A DNA stretch of 64,000 nt from Drosophila miranda (taxonomy: Eukaryota; Arthropoda; Insecta; Diptera; Drosophilidae). The notes under the pieces were generated by a model, which was not told where the DNA came from, ran no database searches, and was given only the letters and a program-made list of their open reading frames with translations. Position 1 is the first letter of the stretch, and each line of letters starts with the position of its first letter. A program made the translations under genes and the position numbers. The DNA lies in assembly GCF_003369915.1 (NCBI RefSeq), contig NC_046675.1, positions 21,886,001 through 21,950,000 on the forward strand, read 5' to 3'. Positions 46,939 to 58,940 of this stretch are shown piece by piece.

Positions 46939-47412
46939 ACGTTGTGATGTGGATGTGGTGTACCAACATTAATAGGCCAAGTTTAGGCAAAGATTTCATT
47001 TTATTATGTGGAAATTTATTAAAGCCTTCGGGCCAGGACCCCAGGATTTTAATCGTTTCATCTTCCATTTATGTACTTGTGATATCCTCGGGTTGGGGGC
47101 TGGGTTTTGGCTGGGGGATTGGTAGAGGTATAATTGGATATCCTTGTTACTTATTTACAGTCCTTCTGTTGCTGCTGCTGCTGCAGTAACTGCAACTTTT
47201 GCTATGCCCTGACAGCACAAGGACTTCCTCCTGGAGCTGTAGCTGGACATGGACCTAGCCTGGGGTCTCTTTCCGTAGTAGGTCGGTGGGAAGGCTGCGA
47301 GTGACGTTGACGTTTGTTAGCTTTTCAAAATGCTTTAAGTAAGTTTAATGGCTTCCCTAAGCTGTCCCGAAAGTGCTGCAAAGTATCCATGGCAACGAGG
47401 CAGAGAATACCT

Positions 47413-47413
<1 letters not shown>

Positions 47414-47443
<30 letters not shown>
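47414..47443. repeat. (GA)n microsatellite
   Basis: About 15 GA units. GAGA tracts can bind GAGA factor, but length alone does not show that. Confidence 0.9.
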
Positions 47444-47444
<1 letters not shown>

Positions 47445-50400
47445 GAAGAGAAATCACAAATGTATCACAAAAGGGAATTTCGCTTTACTCCGCAGTCCAC
47501 TGAAACTATAAGATACGCTTTCTTTACTCAGAAAAACAAAATATAATATTGCACAAATAGTAAATACAGGTCTCTTCCTTTTGAATTCTTAGCTGGAATA
47601 TAATTCAACACCTTCACTTTTTCCAGAAGCTATAGCTGGAAGGGTTCCAGGGTCTCCACTATTGAGATTCTCAATTATGCGATATCCCATATCCCATTGG
47701 ATTGGTCATCGCTCTCTGCCCTGCGGCAGTGTGTCCACATTCCGTTGGCAAAAGGAAAATGGCTTGTAAAATTTAGTTGATTGCTTTCCATGTTTGTATC
47801 CGCAATTTTTCACTCTTCTGGAGAGAACAATCGGGAAGCAGGGGCAGTGGCAGGGCAAACAGAGGCAGCTTTTTCAGCTATTTTTCTTCTACTCACTTTG
47901 CTTCCTTGTTTTAGCTTCCGCTGTTGTTTCTCTCTTGTGGCTCTCGAGGGAGCTGCTGCTCCTCCTACCAACTGGTTGCCGTTTTTGTCCCTCGTTTCGT
48001 TGCGCTTTTTGCAGGCTCTGGGGGTCCTCTGGGGTGACAATCTCGAATGGGAATTAGCGCGGTCTGTAATAAGGATCGCCCAACGCAATCGCCAACCGTA
48101 CAATCATTGGCCTGTGTAAACCTGCACTTAGCGTGGTCATTGGTCTGACCGCCTCTAGGACTCGACCAGTGCTCTGCAGGACTCTGGACTCTCGCTGCCT
48201 CAATCCTCTACTGATGTACTCCGTTGGGCGCAAATGGTGGCACGCTTTGTGCGGCTTCCGCCCCGTCAGCTAATACCCAAATGGATGTTTAGTGTAAGTC
48301 GTCGTTTTCGTCGTCGCTCTGTCCTATCCCCGCTCTATTCTGCTTTCTCTGCTATCATCTCCTCTTTCGCACTGTGCCGCCATTGTTCCAGGTTTCAGCC
48401 ACATTCTCTTTCGCTTCGGATGTTCTTTTAGCCAGCTTTGGACTTGGGTCCAACGTAATTACGTTGCTTGTTATTGTTGACAGACTCGCCATGCCTCATG
48501 CCCCGTGCCCCGTGCCCCGTGCCCACCGCATTGTTGCTTATTTCTGCTTAAAACTTAATGACACTTTTAGTTAATTATCGCGGTGGATTTGCAAAATTAA
48601 GCGATTTGGGTATAATTACAAGGGATAATGTGGCCGGGCCTGGACATTCTTTTTCCAGCTGCTGTCTGTCTTGGGGATAATGCAAACAGATCTAGGGATG
48701 TACTTTGTTGACAAGAAAATATTGGTAATAAAAGGGAATAAAATATGTTTTATAATGTCCAGTAGAAAAAAGGTCTTCTTGAAGGATTTTAATATATTCC
48801 TTAAAATATTAACATCTATTAAAGATCGTCTATCGAAATATTCATCTAATATCGTTCTGCCATCTCAAGATTCTTTTTCTTGCCTAAATGTATTCACCAA
48901 TTTGGGTTTTCAAACAATCTTAAATTGATTTAAAAAATTGCGTTCGCCGTGGAAAAATGCCTCTAAATATTTTAGCACACCTTTGGCCTTTAACCTTCTT
49001 TTTATTCATCTCTTTTTTCTTCTTATTTGTTAGCCAAAAGTGCAGCAGGGCCAACTTGAGCAAATATTTTGTGCGTTAAGCTTAACGCAAAAGCCCCAAC
49101 CCTCCGTTCACCCTCCCCAAAATAAAAACACACGAAACCACAGGAAAAACTTTTTAGACAACAATTTCGCAAACTTTTCACAAGTGCTGCAAGTACAGTG
49201 GAGTGTGGCATGAGTGCAGAGGCATGGAGGGGGGGCCAGCAACACCAGAAAATGCCAAATGTCGATGTGGATGTGGTTTGAAGATGCAGCAAGGAAGAGA
49301 AATGCAGCTAAGGATGTGGCTGCGGCTGCGGCGACGGCTGAGGATGCGAATACAGAAGCAGAACCAGAACCAGAAGCTGCGGCAACTTGTTCTCTTGCCC
49401 ACTTAGACACCGAAACGAGTTAAAATTTATAGGTATTTCGGCTAAAATCTCGCCGTGTATAAACCACTTAGGCTGCGCCACAAAAACCCGAAAGAAGCAG
49501 GGGGCGCGGCCCATGTCTCTTGGATACCTTGAAGCTGGCAGCACTTTTGCTTTGCCGCTGCACTTCGAGAGCATAAATCAGCCATGAAGAGCAGCCAAGT
49601 GCCTGCCTGCCCACCGTGTGTGTGTGTGAGTGTGTGTGCGTGAGTCCAGGATCAGGTCCATGTTTGTGCCGCTCGGCAGGTGGCAAAAACCAGAAAGATG
49701 CAACTCTTCGTTTACCCTGTACTAGAATTTCAACGATTTATCTGCCATTTGATTAAAATATAACTTATTTCCCTGGAAAAAAGAGGATTCAGAGGATTTT
49801 GTATAGATCAGCTACTAAATCATTGATAAGCCAAACATATCCCATCAGATAAACCTACCCCTTAATACGGCTACAGCTATATCCCTCTCCATCCTTTGCA
49901 TACTTTTTGTTTTGAGCAAAAACTTTTCTTATATTTCATTGTATTTTTCGCACAACATTGCCTTTTAAGCGCTTCGCAGTTTGTGATATTGAGGGAAAAT
50001 CGCAAATAAAACAATCATAAAACATACAAAGCTTTGAGAACCTAAGAGCCCTACAGCCCCTCCCTCATAGGCTTCAAGTCTTAAAAATAGAAAGAAAAAT
50101 TGCCTTTAATTTCTGTGGTCATCCACGTGGAGTGGTCTGGCTCGCCTTTTTGAGCACACAAGGGGCGTTATGTAAAAAAAAAACTTCCAACTTCAAGAAC
50201 TGCATTGAATTGGTGGGTGGGGAGAGGGAGGGGATGGTGCAGCAGTTGGAGGCAATATCAGAGACGTGGTGCAAGTATTTGTAAGTGGATACCAGATCCA
50301 GCATGAGGTTGCATTTGCATACAAAAAGCTTTTACTGTTCATCTGTTGTTGTCATTTCTTTATGGCACTTTGGTCCCAATGAAAGGATACAGCACACACA

Positions 50401-51988
50401 GATACATACCCTTCCATGTATGCGTGTGTGTGTGTGTATATCTGTGAGTTGACAGGCTATTTAATAGTTACCTGCTGTCCAGGCATTTGTCTTTTGTAAT
50501 AAAATACATATACACAAAACACCAAAGAAAAAATGACAGAAATCTTGTATGAAACGGGATATTTTTATGGGTTATCCTGATATTTTTGTATTGCACATGC
50601 AAGAAAACAGCAATCATATCGAAGAGACATCAATCAATAACATTGTGTGTTGTTCTGGGAGTTTTTGAAAGACACAGTTTTTAGAGCATACTTGTTAGGC
50701 AAAAGAATTTGTGAATGTCAAAGGGAAAACGCTATATATATCTTAAGAAACATATATCTTCCAGGAACTACCTCCCTAGTACTAGTAAATCCTCAACATC
50801 AAACATATTTCCATACTCCCAAGAAGTGCACCTCAAAATTCATGCCGAAATCAATGGAACGTAAACCGAACCCCCTTAGCCATTTACAGCTTAACCTGAA
50901 CCTGAGGTCAAAGAGAGCCATCGCTGCGATGCAGCCACGTTGTCCAGGTGGCAGCCGTAGATGCCATAATCCGAGGCGAAATGGATGCCGGTTGCCGAGA
51001 GTGTGTGCGTGTCGCATCTTGTGTGTTTGTCCAGCAACCACTAAGCCCAGGACCGAGCTGCTGCCCGGCAGGCAGGCCTGAAGGCTAAGGGATAAATCCA
51101 TATATCTGTAATGGCATATTTGCTTGGCGTATCTCAGAGTCGACCTCCGCCGCACACACATATACCTGGCGACATCTGAGACTTGCATTAAACGGCGCCA
51201 CAATCTGCTCCACGCTGCTGGAAAGGGAGGAGGCAGTGAGGGGGCTCTCCAGGGCACTGTTTGCCTATTTGGCGGCATTTATGGGTTGTACGTATCATTG
51301 ATTGGTTATCAATGCAGGCAGCGGTATATGAATTATTCACACTATTCAGCAAAGCAAGGGCAAATGTTATGCAAATGAGACCAGGGAATGGAAGAATCTA
51401 TTGAACTGATGAATATTTCCATTTCACAGAGAGACTTTCGTAGAGGTTTCTTAACAGACTTTCTTCCCTGAATAATAATCTGTTAGCCGGATATCTATTG
51501 GCTTATCCTTAAGCCGGAAATTATGTCTTGGCCTGCAATTTTCATTTTGTCGCTTATGTTGTCGAGTGTCGTGTTTGGGGGTTCTAGTACCCAAAACCCC
51601 AACCATCTCTTCCTCTCTTTGCCTCTCGAGGGATCTGCCTGGACAACTTCGTTAGCAGCTGCGACAGATTCCTTTGAGCTTTCAGCTTTCTTTACTCAAT
51701 GGACATCCGGTGATGTTTTAATAATTTAATTTTTTTCCATTTTGCTTTGCCTTTTTGTTTTACTTTTTCTGGTTATTTTTGCCTTTTTGGTTGCACGCAG
51801 CTCTGAGAAGACTTCATCGTCCATCGGGTGGGACGTTCATTGGGAACAGCTGAGGCTGAGGCCATAGGCGGACGGACTGGTTCCTGGTTCTGCTGTTGCT
51901 GCTGCTACTGCTGCTTCTGCTTCTGACCAAAATCATTGAAATTCAGCGAAGCAGAAACTTGGCAAACAAAACCGGATGCGTGGCGGCA

Positions 51989-52050
51989 GTGGCGGGGGGC
52001 AGTAGGGAGTGGGGAGTGTGGAGTGTAGAGTGTGGAGTGTGGGGGGGAGG
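51989..52050 (+). repeat. G-rich GGAGTGT repeat
   Basis: Degenerate repeats of GGAGTGT with several G-runs, including one of seven. Confidence 0.7.
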
Positions 52051-55000
52051 ATCTGTGGGAGAAGACGTCTTCAAGTTTAAGTTGCCCGGAAATTGTCTGT
52101 TGTAGCGATATCCTGCAGCGTTTTTATATTCGCGTTATGAACTTGTGTCTGCCTCTGTGTCTCCTGCCACTCGCTCTATTTCTCTCTCTGGTGTCTCTGT
52201 GTAAGTGTGGATGGATTAATGGTACGAACGTCTGCCGCACGCGCTGACCCCAAAGCCAAATCCCAGTCCCCCCCCCCCCATTATTTTTCTCTTTCTCTAT
52301 TTTCCGCCACTGTGTCTGCACCTCACCTTTGGCTTCGTCATTCTCTGCTCATCATAATTTTGCTCCATTTTGTCTGTCTGTTTGTTTGTTACTTTCTTTT
52401 CCTTTTTTCCCGCATCGCATCGCCGTGTGCGTGTCTTGCCAAAGTTTTAATTAATTTTCATATTTTGCGCAGTGTCCGGCGGAAGGGTCGGGTCGGGAAG
52501 TGCTCGGAAATTTCCCTTTTTGCGGACTGGGTCCTTGGTTCCTTGAAGTTTTATTTGCCGTCGTCCAAAATATAGTTTTTATTTATTTAGCATTTCACTT
52601 TATAGATGAACTCCTAGGACCCTAGGAAATTGTCATGACTTCTATTGGATTATTCATTTTTATTTAAACTCTTTTTGTGGCACGTGCTTCAACGCATACA
52701 ACCCGAAAATCGTGGCCAGAAATGGTGAAAATCTGCCAGAGCAAAACGGATGTTCATTTGGCATTTTGGCTACCCGCACATTCACACTCGCATTCACATT
52801 GGCACTCACACTACCATTCACATTCACACCGGATGCCACAGGACAAGAAAATGCTCACGAAATTGTTTATCGAAGCGCATGCGGCAGAGAGGTGCACATT
52901 AAATGGCAAAATTCTTAAACGCGACGCACTGACTCTCAAATCTCGTTGCGTTCTGTCCATCGTCGTGGATGTCGTCGTCGTCGAGGTGCACTTTATGATG
53001 TCTATTCCTTGCCGCACAGCTTTGCCCCTCTGCGCTGCCGCCACAGCTGGCATTCAAGTCGCGCTTGGTCGAACGTGGGGGAGGACAGCTTTATCTGCGG
53101 CTAAAGTGGCTGATATTTTTGGGTGGAAACACAGCACAGCAGCTGCCACACACACACATACACTTGTAGAAGCAACCGCACACACAGGCACAGTGGGTCA
53201 ATGAAGGCGCGAGAGCTGAATGGAAATTAATATGATAATAAATAATAAAATATGATTAGATTTGTTTACTTATTTCTATCCACATTTTTCATATTCTTCA
53301 GTTTCTTCTCTCCTTCAATTTCCATTTATTATATGGAGTATCAATCTTTCATATATCAACGCATATTTTCTACCAATTTTTGTGTAATTTTGATCACTGT
53401 CCATGGGGTACAATCTGCAGCAGTTGCATGCTGTCTGGGTTTAGTTTGTTGGCTCTCCGTCTCCACTCTCTTTTCCATCCCTTCCTCATGTCGTGTGTTA
53501 AAGACAGGGGATGCCTTCTCTGGCTACTCCGTTGATCGCAGCGCTTTTGTCGTCATCAGGCGGCCGACGGGCGACGGCATCGCCATCGTTCCTGGTCATT
53601 GTCCTTCGTCCTGCGTCCTTATCGCAGAGACGCTTGCAAGCCGCTGCTGACTCTAAATAATCCTTTCCATGCGACACGGAAAAAAAAATAAAGGAACACA
53701 CACAGTGGCAGTAGAAAGTGGTAGCCGCCGCAGAGGCAACGAGCTCAACGGGGCATGGGTGGAGGGAGAGGAGGAGAGGAGGAGCTGTAAAATCCAAGTT
53801 AGTGCGCATAAATCAAGCCTTTAAAACGTGCCTCGCAACCGAAATGTCCGCCAAGGATGCATACGCTCAGCTCCGTGTACATCCTCTGCGCTCTCTCTGC
53901 ATCGTCTCTCGCCCCGGCGATGCTCCACTGCTCTGATGCTCTGGTGCTCTTCTGCTCCACTCTGCCACACAGCCACAACGTCGTCGTCGTCGTCCTCGTC
54001 GTCGTCGTAGCCGCCATCGACGTTGGCCCAGAAGTTGTGGCGGTTCAGTTTTCCGTATGCAATTTTATGCAACTGTGGCACATCCGCCATGCCGCGTGCC
54101 CCATGCTGCTTGCCCCGCCACCCTGCTTGCTGCGGTCGCATGTCTGAAATTGTTTACAACTGCATAAAATTTATAATCTTCAAGAATTTATATATTTATT
54201 TATTCTTCACTATTCATCACAATGCGACCGAAGAAAAGGCGCTCAGAAATCAGAGCAGCCATTGTCGAATAGATCGAAAAAGTAGACACATATGCCAGGA
54301 TTCCCCACCCCACAAATAATCAGTGAACTCATGTCTGTTAATTGGATACATACAGACAAAAATTGATGCCCTGATTTGTTCGTAATTATTATTTAAGCAT
54401 TTATAATCTTTCTGTCATGGTCTGCTGCCCTCTCAGGGCTTAAATTTTAATTGAATTTCAATTGATGGCAGAAGCAACAATGCAATATCTTAGAAAATGT
54501 ATCTGTTAAATACACGAAATCCATTCTTGGGTGTAAATCCAATAATAATTGCATTTCTGTTATAAGCATTTAAGTCAATTTCTTAATAATAATTAAGTGA
54601 AAAAATGAATGGGCCTGAATTGTGGTATCAAAATCAAATTAAATAGGAAAGCCACTCACTCGAAGGACACTCCACAGCCACTTGAATTGTCCAAACACAG
54701 ACAGAAACAAGCGGGGCAAACTTCAAAGCCCTTCAGCTGTCGATGTGCAAGGAAATTGCACTCTGAGAGAAACCAGAAAAATCCCTTGAAATCTTTTGTC
54801 AAAGCTTTCCCAAAGTCTTTGCTTTGCTTTGCAATGGAGTAAGTGAAAAAATAGCAGAGAACGGATAGCGGAGATTTTTCACCCCGCTTAGAGCATTTCC
54901 ATGATGAAAACGAAAGTGAAAACAAATGAAAGTCGTGCAGGGGAATATATTAAAACGAGAGAGAACTCCTTTGACCCGAAGGAGCACAGCTATAAGCAGT

Positions 55001-55133
55001 CGCTGCATTATATATATTCAGTATATAGGGATTCTCTGCAGGACAAAACTCTACGGTTTTACAGCGTTTACAAGTTGATCAGCGCTCAGTGATGGATTTC
55101 CTACATCATGTTTTGAGCGCTTATGCATACTTA

Positions 55134-56008
55134 TGTAAGTGGGCGTAATTGCCGAATTTGCGACCGATAACACACTGGCATTGATAAATACAAATTTGAA
55201 TTTGAATTGGCTTTTTAATGTGATCGGTCAGAGTCTAGTATTTGCGTGGTATTTTTAGTAATACCACGTGTCATGGGGAATTATGGGAATGGCAGATAGG
55301 TTGGGAAGAAGAGTAAGTAGGTAATAAAACTAATTAGAAACTACGAAAAATATACAATTAACTACAGAAAAACTACATTAATTTACAAAAACTTATTCCT
55401 AATATCACAGGCAAGTAACTAAAAACTATGGACAAACTATCTACGGACATGCAAAAACTACAGAAACAACAGGATTGACATCTACAACAAATACATTGAT
55501 GCAGACAAGGTAAAATAAACGATAATTGACATACATTTACAACATATAAACATATTAATTATATTTATTTTATTTCTAACAGGAGGACAAACAACAACGG
55601 AGCACCGGCGGGCATAACAAACGCAATGCGAACATTACGCTGTATACCGGCCGGCTCTGTTGTCCCCCTGTGTGTTGTTTATTGGCTGGATGTGAGTGTT
55701 GGCGTGCATCGTGGGCAATGATGGTGTTGATGGCGAGCGGCTCTGGTCCGACCGCCCACGTTGCATCTGTCTGATGGAGATGGCGCATCCAATCGAGTGG
55801 CACTGGTCCGGCCACCCGAGATGCGATCGTGGAATGGAGTGGCATTGGCATCGTGTGAATGATGCCAACGAATCATGATATTGGCCGCATCCAAGTGGCG
55901 AACTGGTCCGGCCACCAGGATACGTTGTCGTTTTTGTTGTTGATTGGCCGCATCCGAGTGGCTGCTGGTCCGGCCACCTAGGATACGTTGTCAGTAGAAT
56001 TGGCCTGG
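55134..56008. repeat. copy A-specific segment with degenerate repeats
   Basis: About 870 bp missing from copy B. Its right part holds at least three diverged units containing CATCC.AGTGGC...CTGGTCCGGCCACC (around 55,780, 55,885 and 55,948), the last two followed by AGGATACGTTGTC; a related CTCTGGTCCGACCGCCC lies near 55,740. I see no gene in it. Confidence 0.7.
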
Positions 56009-56423
56009 CCTAGGTCCCACTGCCTTCACACGAAAACGCTTCTTTTTGGTGCAATTGCAATGTGTACAATGTTCACAACTTTTATTTAAATGAATGCAAA
56101 AAATCAAGGATTGAAAAGAATTTAGAATTTGATTTAACCAAAAATTGTCAGTTGATAGTTAATACACACGTCATTTATACTGTATTGTACATACTCGAGT
56201 GTCAAAATAGACAGCCATGTATCTACGTATATAATTTCATAGCTCATTCGTGTGATTTATTTAATGGTTATCCGAATGTCAAGTATTGGAATCCGTTATA
56301 CGAATAGAAAATTAAAAATTTTGTCATGCAAACTTTCAGTGTTCTTTTGGGATTATAAATGTATAGTATTCAAATGTATTATCTCAAGCATGCGTCAAGG
56401 TTTATGCGGACTCTCGGATTCCC

Positions 56424-58517
56424 TTACATGCCCAAAATTTCGTCAAAATCTTCCTTCAGCAAGCCCGAGAAGTCATCGGCTGCGATGGTACCAGCGGTCT
56501 CCATATACTCTTCTGAACCTTGGGTTCGACGCATTTCCTGCTCTTGCGGATCGGCTACCACAACAGCCATGCTTTTTTGGGCGTTGGCCAACGGAAGGCT
56601 CCGTTTCAGGGAAAGGCCGGGCCCACCTGAAAGGGGGGAACCGGTGGCCGGCTTGGGCTGCACGAGGCCTTTGAGAGCCAAGCCGGGCGGCGGGGGCTGC
56701 TCCTGGCTGGCGGATACGCTACCTGTCGACTTCCTCATCTTACTGTCGTGTGGGGCAGCGGCAGCTGCTGCTTGGCCAGCTATAGATCCGGGGACAGGTG
56801 CGACGGTCCTGGAGTTGCGGGGCCGCTGGTAGTCCGGGACCATGCCGGGGTCGGGGCTCAGGCGACGCTTGACGTCATCCATGAGATTCGTCATGTTTGT
56901 GTTGCCGGGTTTCGGGCCTAAAGTCAACATGGGCTCGCAGACGGACTTTGTGCTTACCTTGAGCGGTCCGGACTTAGTGAGCAACACCTGTGCTGGGGTC
57001 GAGCCGAATGGGGTGTTCATCGGGGAGGCGACCCCTGTGCGTGTGGCGGGTATGACTACGGCTGAGCCTTTCCTGGATCTACCCATAGGAGCCGGGGAAA
57101 CACGACTGACGCTGGCCCCCGAACAGTTGCTGGCGCTCTTCTTGCCCAGCTCCTCCGTGGGGCTATTAACACCGAGACTGACAATCGTGACCGCGCCGCT
57201 CGGCTTGGCGTTGCGCCCGATCTCCTTCTCCTTCGGAGACGCGACCAGGTTTACTCCTTTGCACTGTGTGGTGGCGCGCTGAATGGGGTAGCACGGTTGT
57301 GCAACTGGCACAGGAGCTGGGGTTTTGGCTCGAGCCACTGGGCGCAGAGTGTCCGTGACGACAGGCAGAGGAGTGGGCTTTGAGATTGCGTCCGAGCGCT
57401 TGGCGGAACAAACCAGACTCACTAGCTCTCGCACCAGGAGCATCTCACCACCCGAGACGTGCTCAAAGCCAGAAGGTGTATTAATGTTGAAGTGCTGCAG
57501 CTCCTCAGCCTTTGGGAAGTCAGTGGCGTCATCAAAGGTTTCCATTATGGAATGGAATACCTTTTTCATGAAGTTTAACTTCTGGCGGGGATTCATTTCC
57601 GCCATCTGTGGGCGTACAATCTCTAAAAAGTGCTGATCAGTGAATATGTCCAGGCAATCTGTCTGCATTTCTGTCTCGCCTCTGGAGTTTACGGTCACGA
57701 CAGAGCTAGTTGTGGTGGTTCCCACTTCAGCTCCGACCGTGCTCGCCAATGGACTGGCAGTCACCTGGCTGCTGCTTGAGACTGTAGGCGTGGAGGGCAC
57801 AACCAGGTTGGACGCCGTCATAGAGCTGGATGTAGAGGCAGGAGTTGCCTTGGCGAATGGTTTTAAGATTGAAACTAAGCCTTGACTGCTTGGCTTTGGA
57901 CTTGAGACTGGGATCTTGCCAGTTCTGCCCACGACGCTACCGCGACCCGAAATGGTAATGCCTGGCTTGGACTGTGACGTAGCCGTAGTCGGAGCTACTC
58001 CTTTGGCACGAACGGTGCGATATGGACAACGGCCGATGAGGCTGCCGCTGCCAGAGCCGCTCAACTCGTCGGTGCTGCATTCCATTGCCTCGAGGGGGTC
58101 CCTCGAATCAGAGGCGTACAAGTTCTTCTTGCGAATGGTCAAACGATTGACCTCGCCGGTCATCAGCTTTCCGGTCGCGCCAACAGTGGCTTGTGGTGGG
58201 GCTTCCTCGTTCACCGAACTGGGTTCCGACTCCTCCGAACTGGACTCCGACTCCTCCTCGTCCTCCGAACTGGACTCCGACTCCTCCTCGTCCTCCGAAC
58301 TGGACTCCGACTCCTCCTCCTTCTCCGAACTGGGCTCCGACTCCTCTTCGTCCCAGCTGAAGTCCTTTGGTTCCTCGCTCCGTTTGCCATTCTCATTCTC
58401 CTCGGATTTCTTTTTTATTTTGGAAATGTTCGATGGCTTGTTCTCAGTTTTCTCCGATGGCTTCTTTTCATTAGCTGCCATTAGCTGCGGCTCGACGTCC
58501 CCTATTAAAGGCTTCAT
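56424..58517 (-). CDS. BESS-domain nuclear protein, copy A
   Basis: Single open frame of 697 aa. The N-terminus is Lys/Glu-rich with an acidic Ser-Glu repeat (about residues 55-100). A Ser/Thr-rich linker follows. Around residues 290-325, DQHFLEIVRPQMAEMNPRQK and the following FMKKVFHSIME fit the BESS protein-interaction domain, found in Drosophila chromatin proteins (for example Stonewall, Su(var)3-7, Adf1-related). No MADF domain is seen. The C-terminus is acidic (DFSGLLKEDFDEILGM). The lack of introns may reflect retroposition or simply gene structure. A poly(A) signal on the minus strand is at 56,256-56,261. It is a duplicate of copy B. Confidence 0.8.
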   Translation of the reverse strand: MKPLIGDVEPQLMAANEKKPSEKTENKPSNISKIKKKSEENENGKRSEEPKDFSWDEEESEPSSEKEEESESSSEDEEESESSSEDEEESESSSEESEPSSVNEEAPPQATVGATGKLMTGEVNRLTIRKKNLYASDSRDPLEAMECSTDELSGSGSGSLIGRCPYRTVRAKGVAPTTATSQSKPGITISGRGSVVGRTGKIPVSSPKPSSQGLVSILKPFAKATPASTSSSMTASNLVVPSTPTVSSSSQVTASPLASTVGAEVGTTTTSSVVTVNSRGETEMQTDCLDIFTDQHFLEIVRPQMAEMNPRQKLNFMKKVFHSIMETFDDATDFPKAEELQHFNINTPSGFEHVSGGEMLLVRELVSLVCSAKRSDAISKPTPLPVVTDTLRPVARAKTPAPVPVAQPCYPIQRATTQCKGVNLVASPKEKEIGRNAKPSGAVTIVSLGVNSPTEELGKKSASNCSGASVSRVSPAPMGRSRKGSAVVIPATRTGVASPMNTPFGSTPAQVLLTKSGPLKVSTKSVCEPMLTLGPKPGNTNMTNLMDDVKRRLSPDPGMVPDYQRPRNSRTVAPVPGSIAGQAAAAAAPHDSKMRKSTGSVSASQEQPPPPGLALKGLVQPKPATGSPLSGGPGLSLKRSLPLANAQKSMAVVVADPQEQEMRRTQGSEEYMETAGTIAADDFSGLLKEDFDEILGM
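58213..58353 (-). repeat. 30-bp coding minisatellite (Ser/Glu repeat)
   Basis: Four units starting TCCGAACTGG at 58,234, 58,264, 58,294 and 58,324 (period 30), plus a partial unit at 58,213. They encode alternating EEE-SESSSED-type acidic repeats. Copy B has only one unit at the matching place. Confidence 0.92.
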
Positions 58518-58940
58518 AGTCTTAAGAATCGTGCTCTCGCCGGTGATACTCGGATCTTTCTCTTATCGGGAGGGTAAGCGCTTTGTTCCGTTAGGCGTCG
58601 ACGTTCATCCAGCGAGCGTACTCGTTGCGCAATACACTTCTCCACTGCAACATGTTAGGGCGAGGAAGAGATAGACATAGGTGTATATAATATTTTGTAT
58701 ATTCGTATATTTGGAAAGAGGTGTGGCTGTGGCAGGTGGCAGCATTTCCCTGATTGGTGCAGTAAAGGTTGGCAATCCCAGTGCCAAACACCCCCCTAAT
58801 AATCGCAATTCGCGATCTTCTATAGTAAACCATTAATCAACCTCAAATGCGCATAGCAACCTCTGATAGCCTTAAAATAGGGGTAGCCTGATCGTCAGCA
58901 AAACTGAACGCTATAGTCAAGTCGAAGAAGGTACTTTCAA

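Larger units (their letters stand above)
41070..54890. other. 13.8 kb gene-free interval
   Basis: I find no convincing coding exon on either strand. Many 60-150-codon frames exist (for example 44,746-45,204 plus; 46,095-46,625 minus), but they overlap frames on both strands, use low-complexity sequence and carry no motif. The interval is rich in microsatellites and G-rich tracts. It could be intergenic regulatory DNA or part of a large intron. Confidence 0.5.
54890..58940. repeat. segmental duplication, copy A
   Basis: Sequence from about 54,890 matches 60,893 onward almost base for base, apart from an extra segment at about 55,134-56,008 in this copy and small indels. Homology continues to at least 58,940, where the partner runs off the window at 64,000. 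The two copies are in direct orientation. Confidence 0.9.

Noticed and set aside
54901..55092. 63-codon frame at the left edge of the duplication
   Set aside because: The matching sequence in copy B (from 60,909) has an in-frame stop early, so it is probably not coding.
57916..58674. 252-codon plus-strand frame (and its twin at 63,059-63,706)
   Set aside because: Antisense shadow of the BESS-domain gene, Ser-rich because the other strand encodes Glu/Ser repeats.
58591..58833. possible upstream MADF exon for the BESS gene (MLQWRSVLRNEYARW)
   Set aside because: The short frame ends in a stop, has no good donor site, and its likeness to MADF is too weak.
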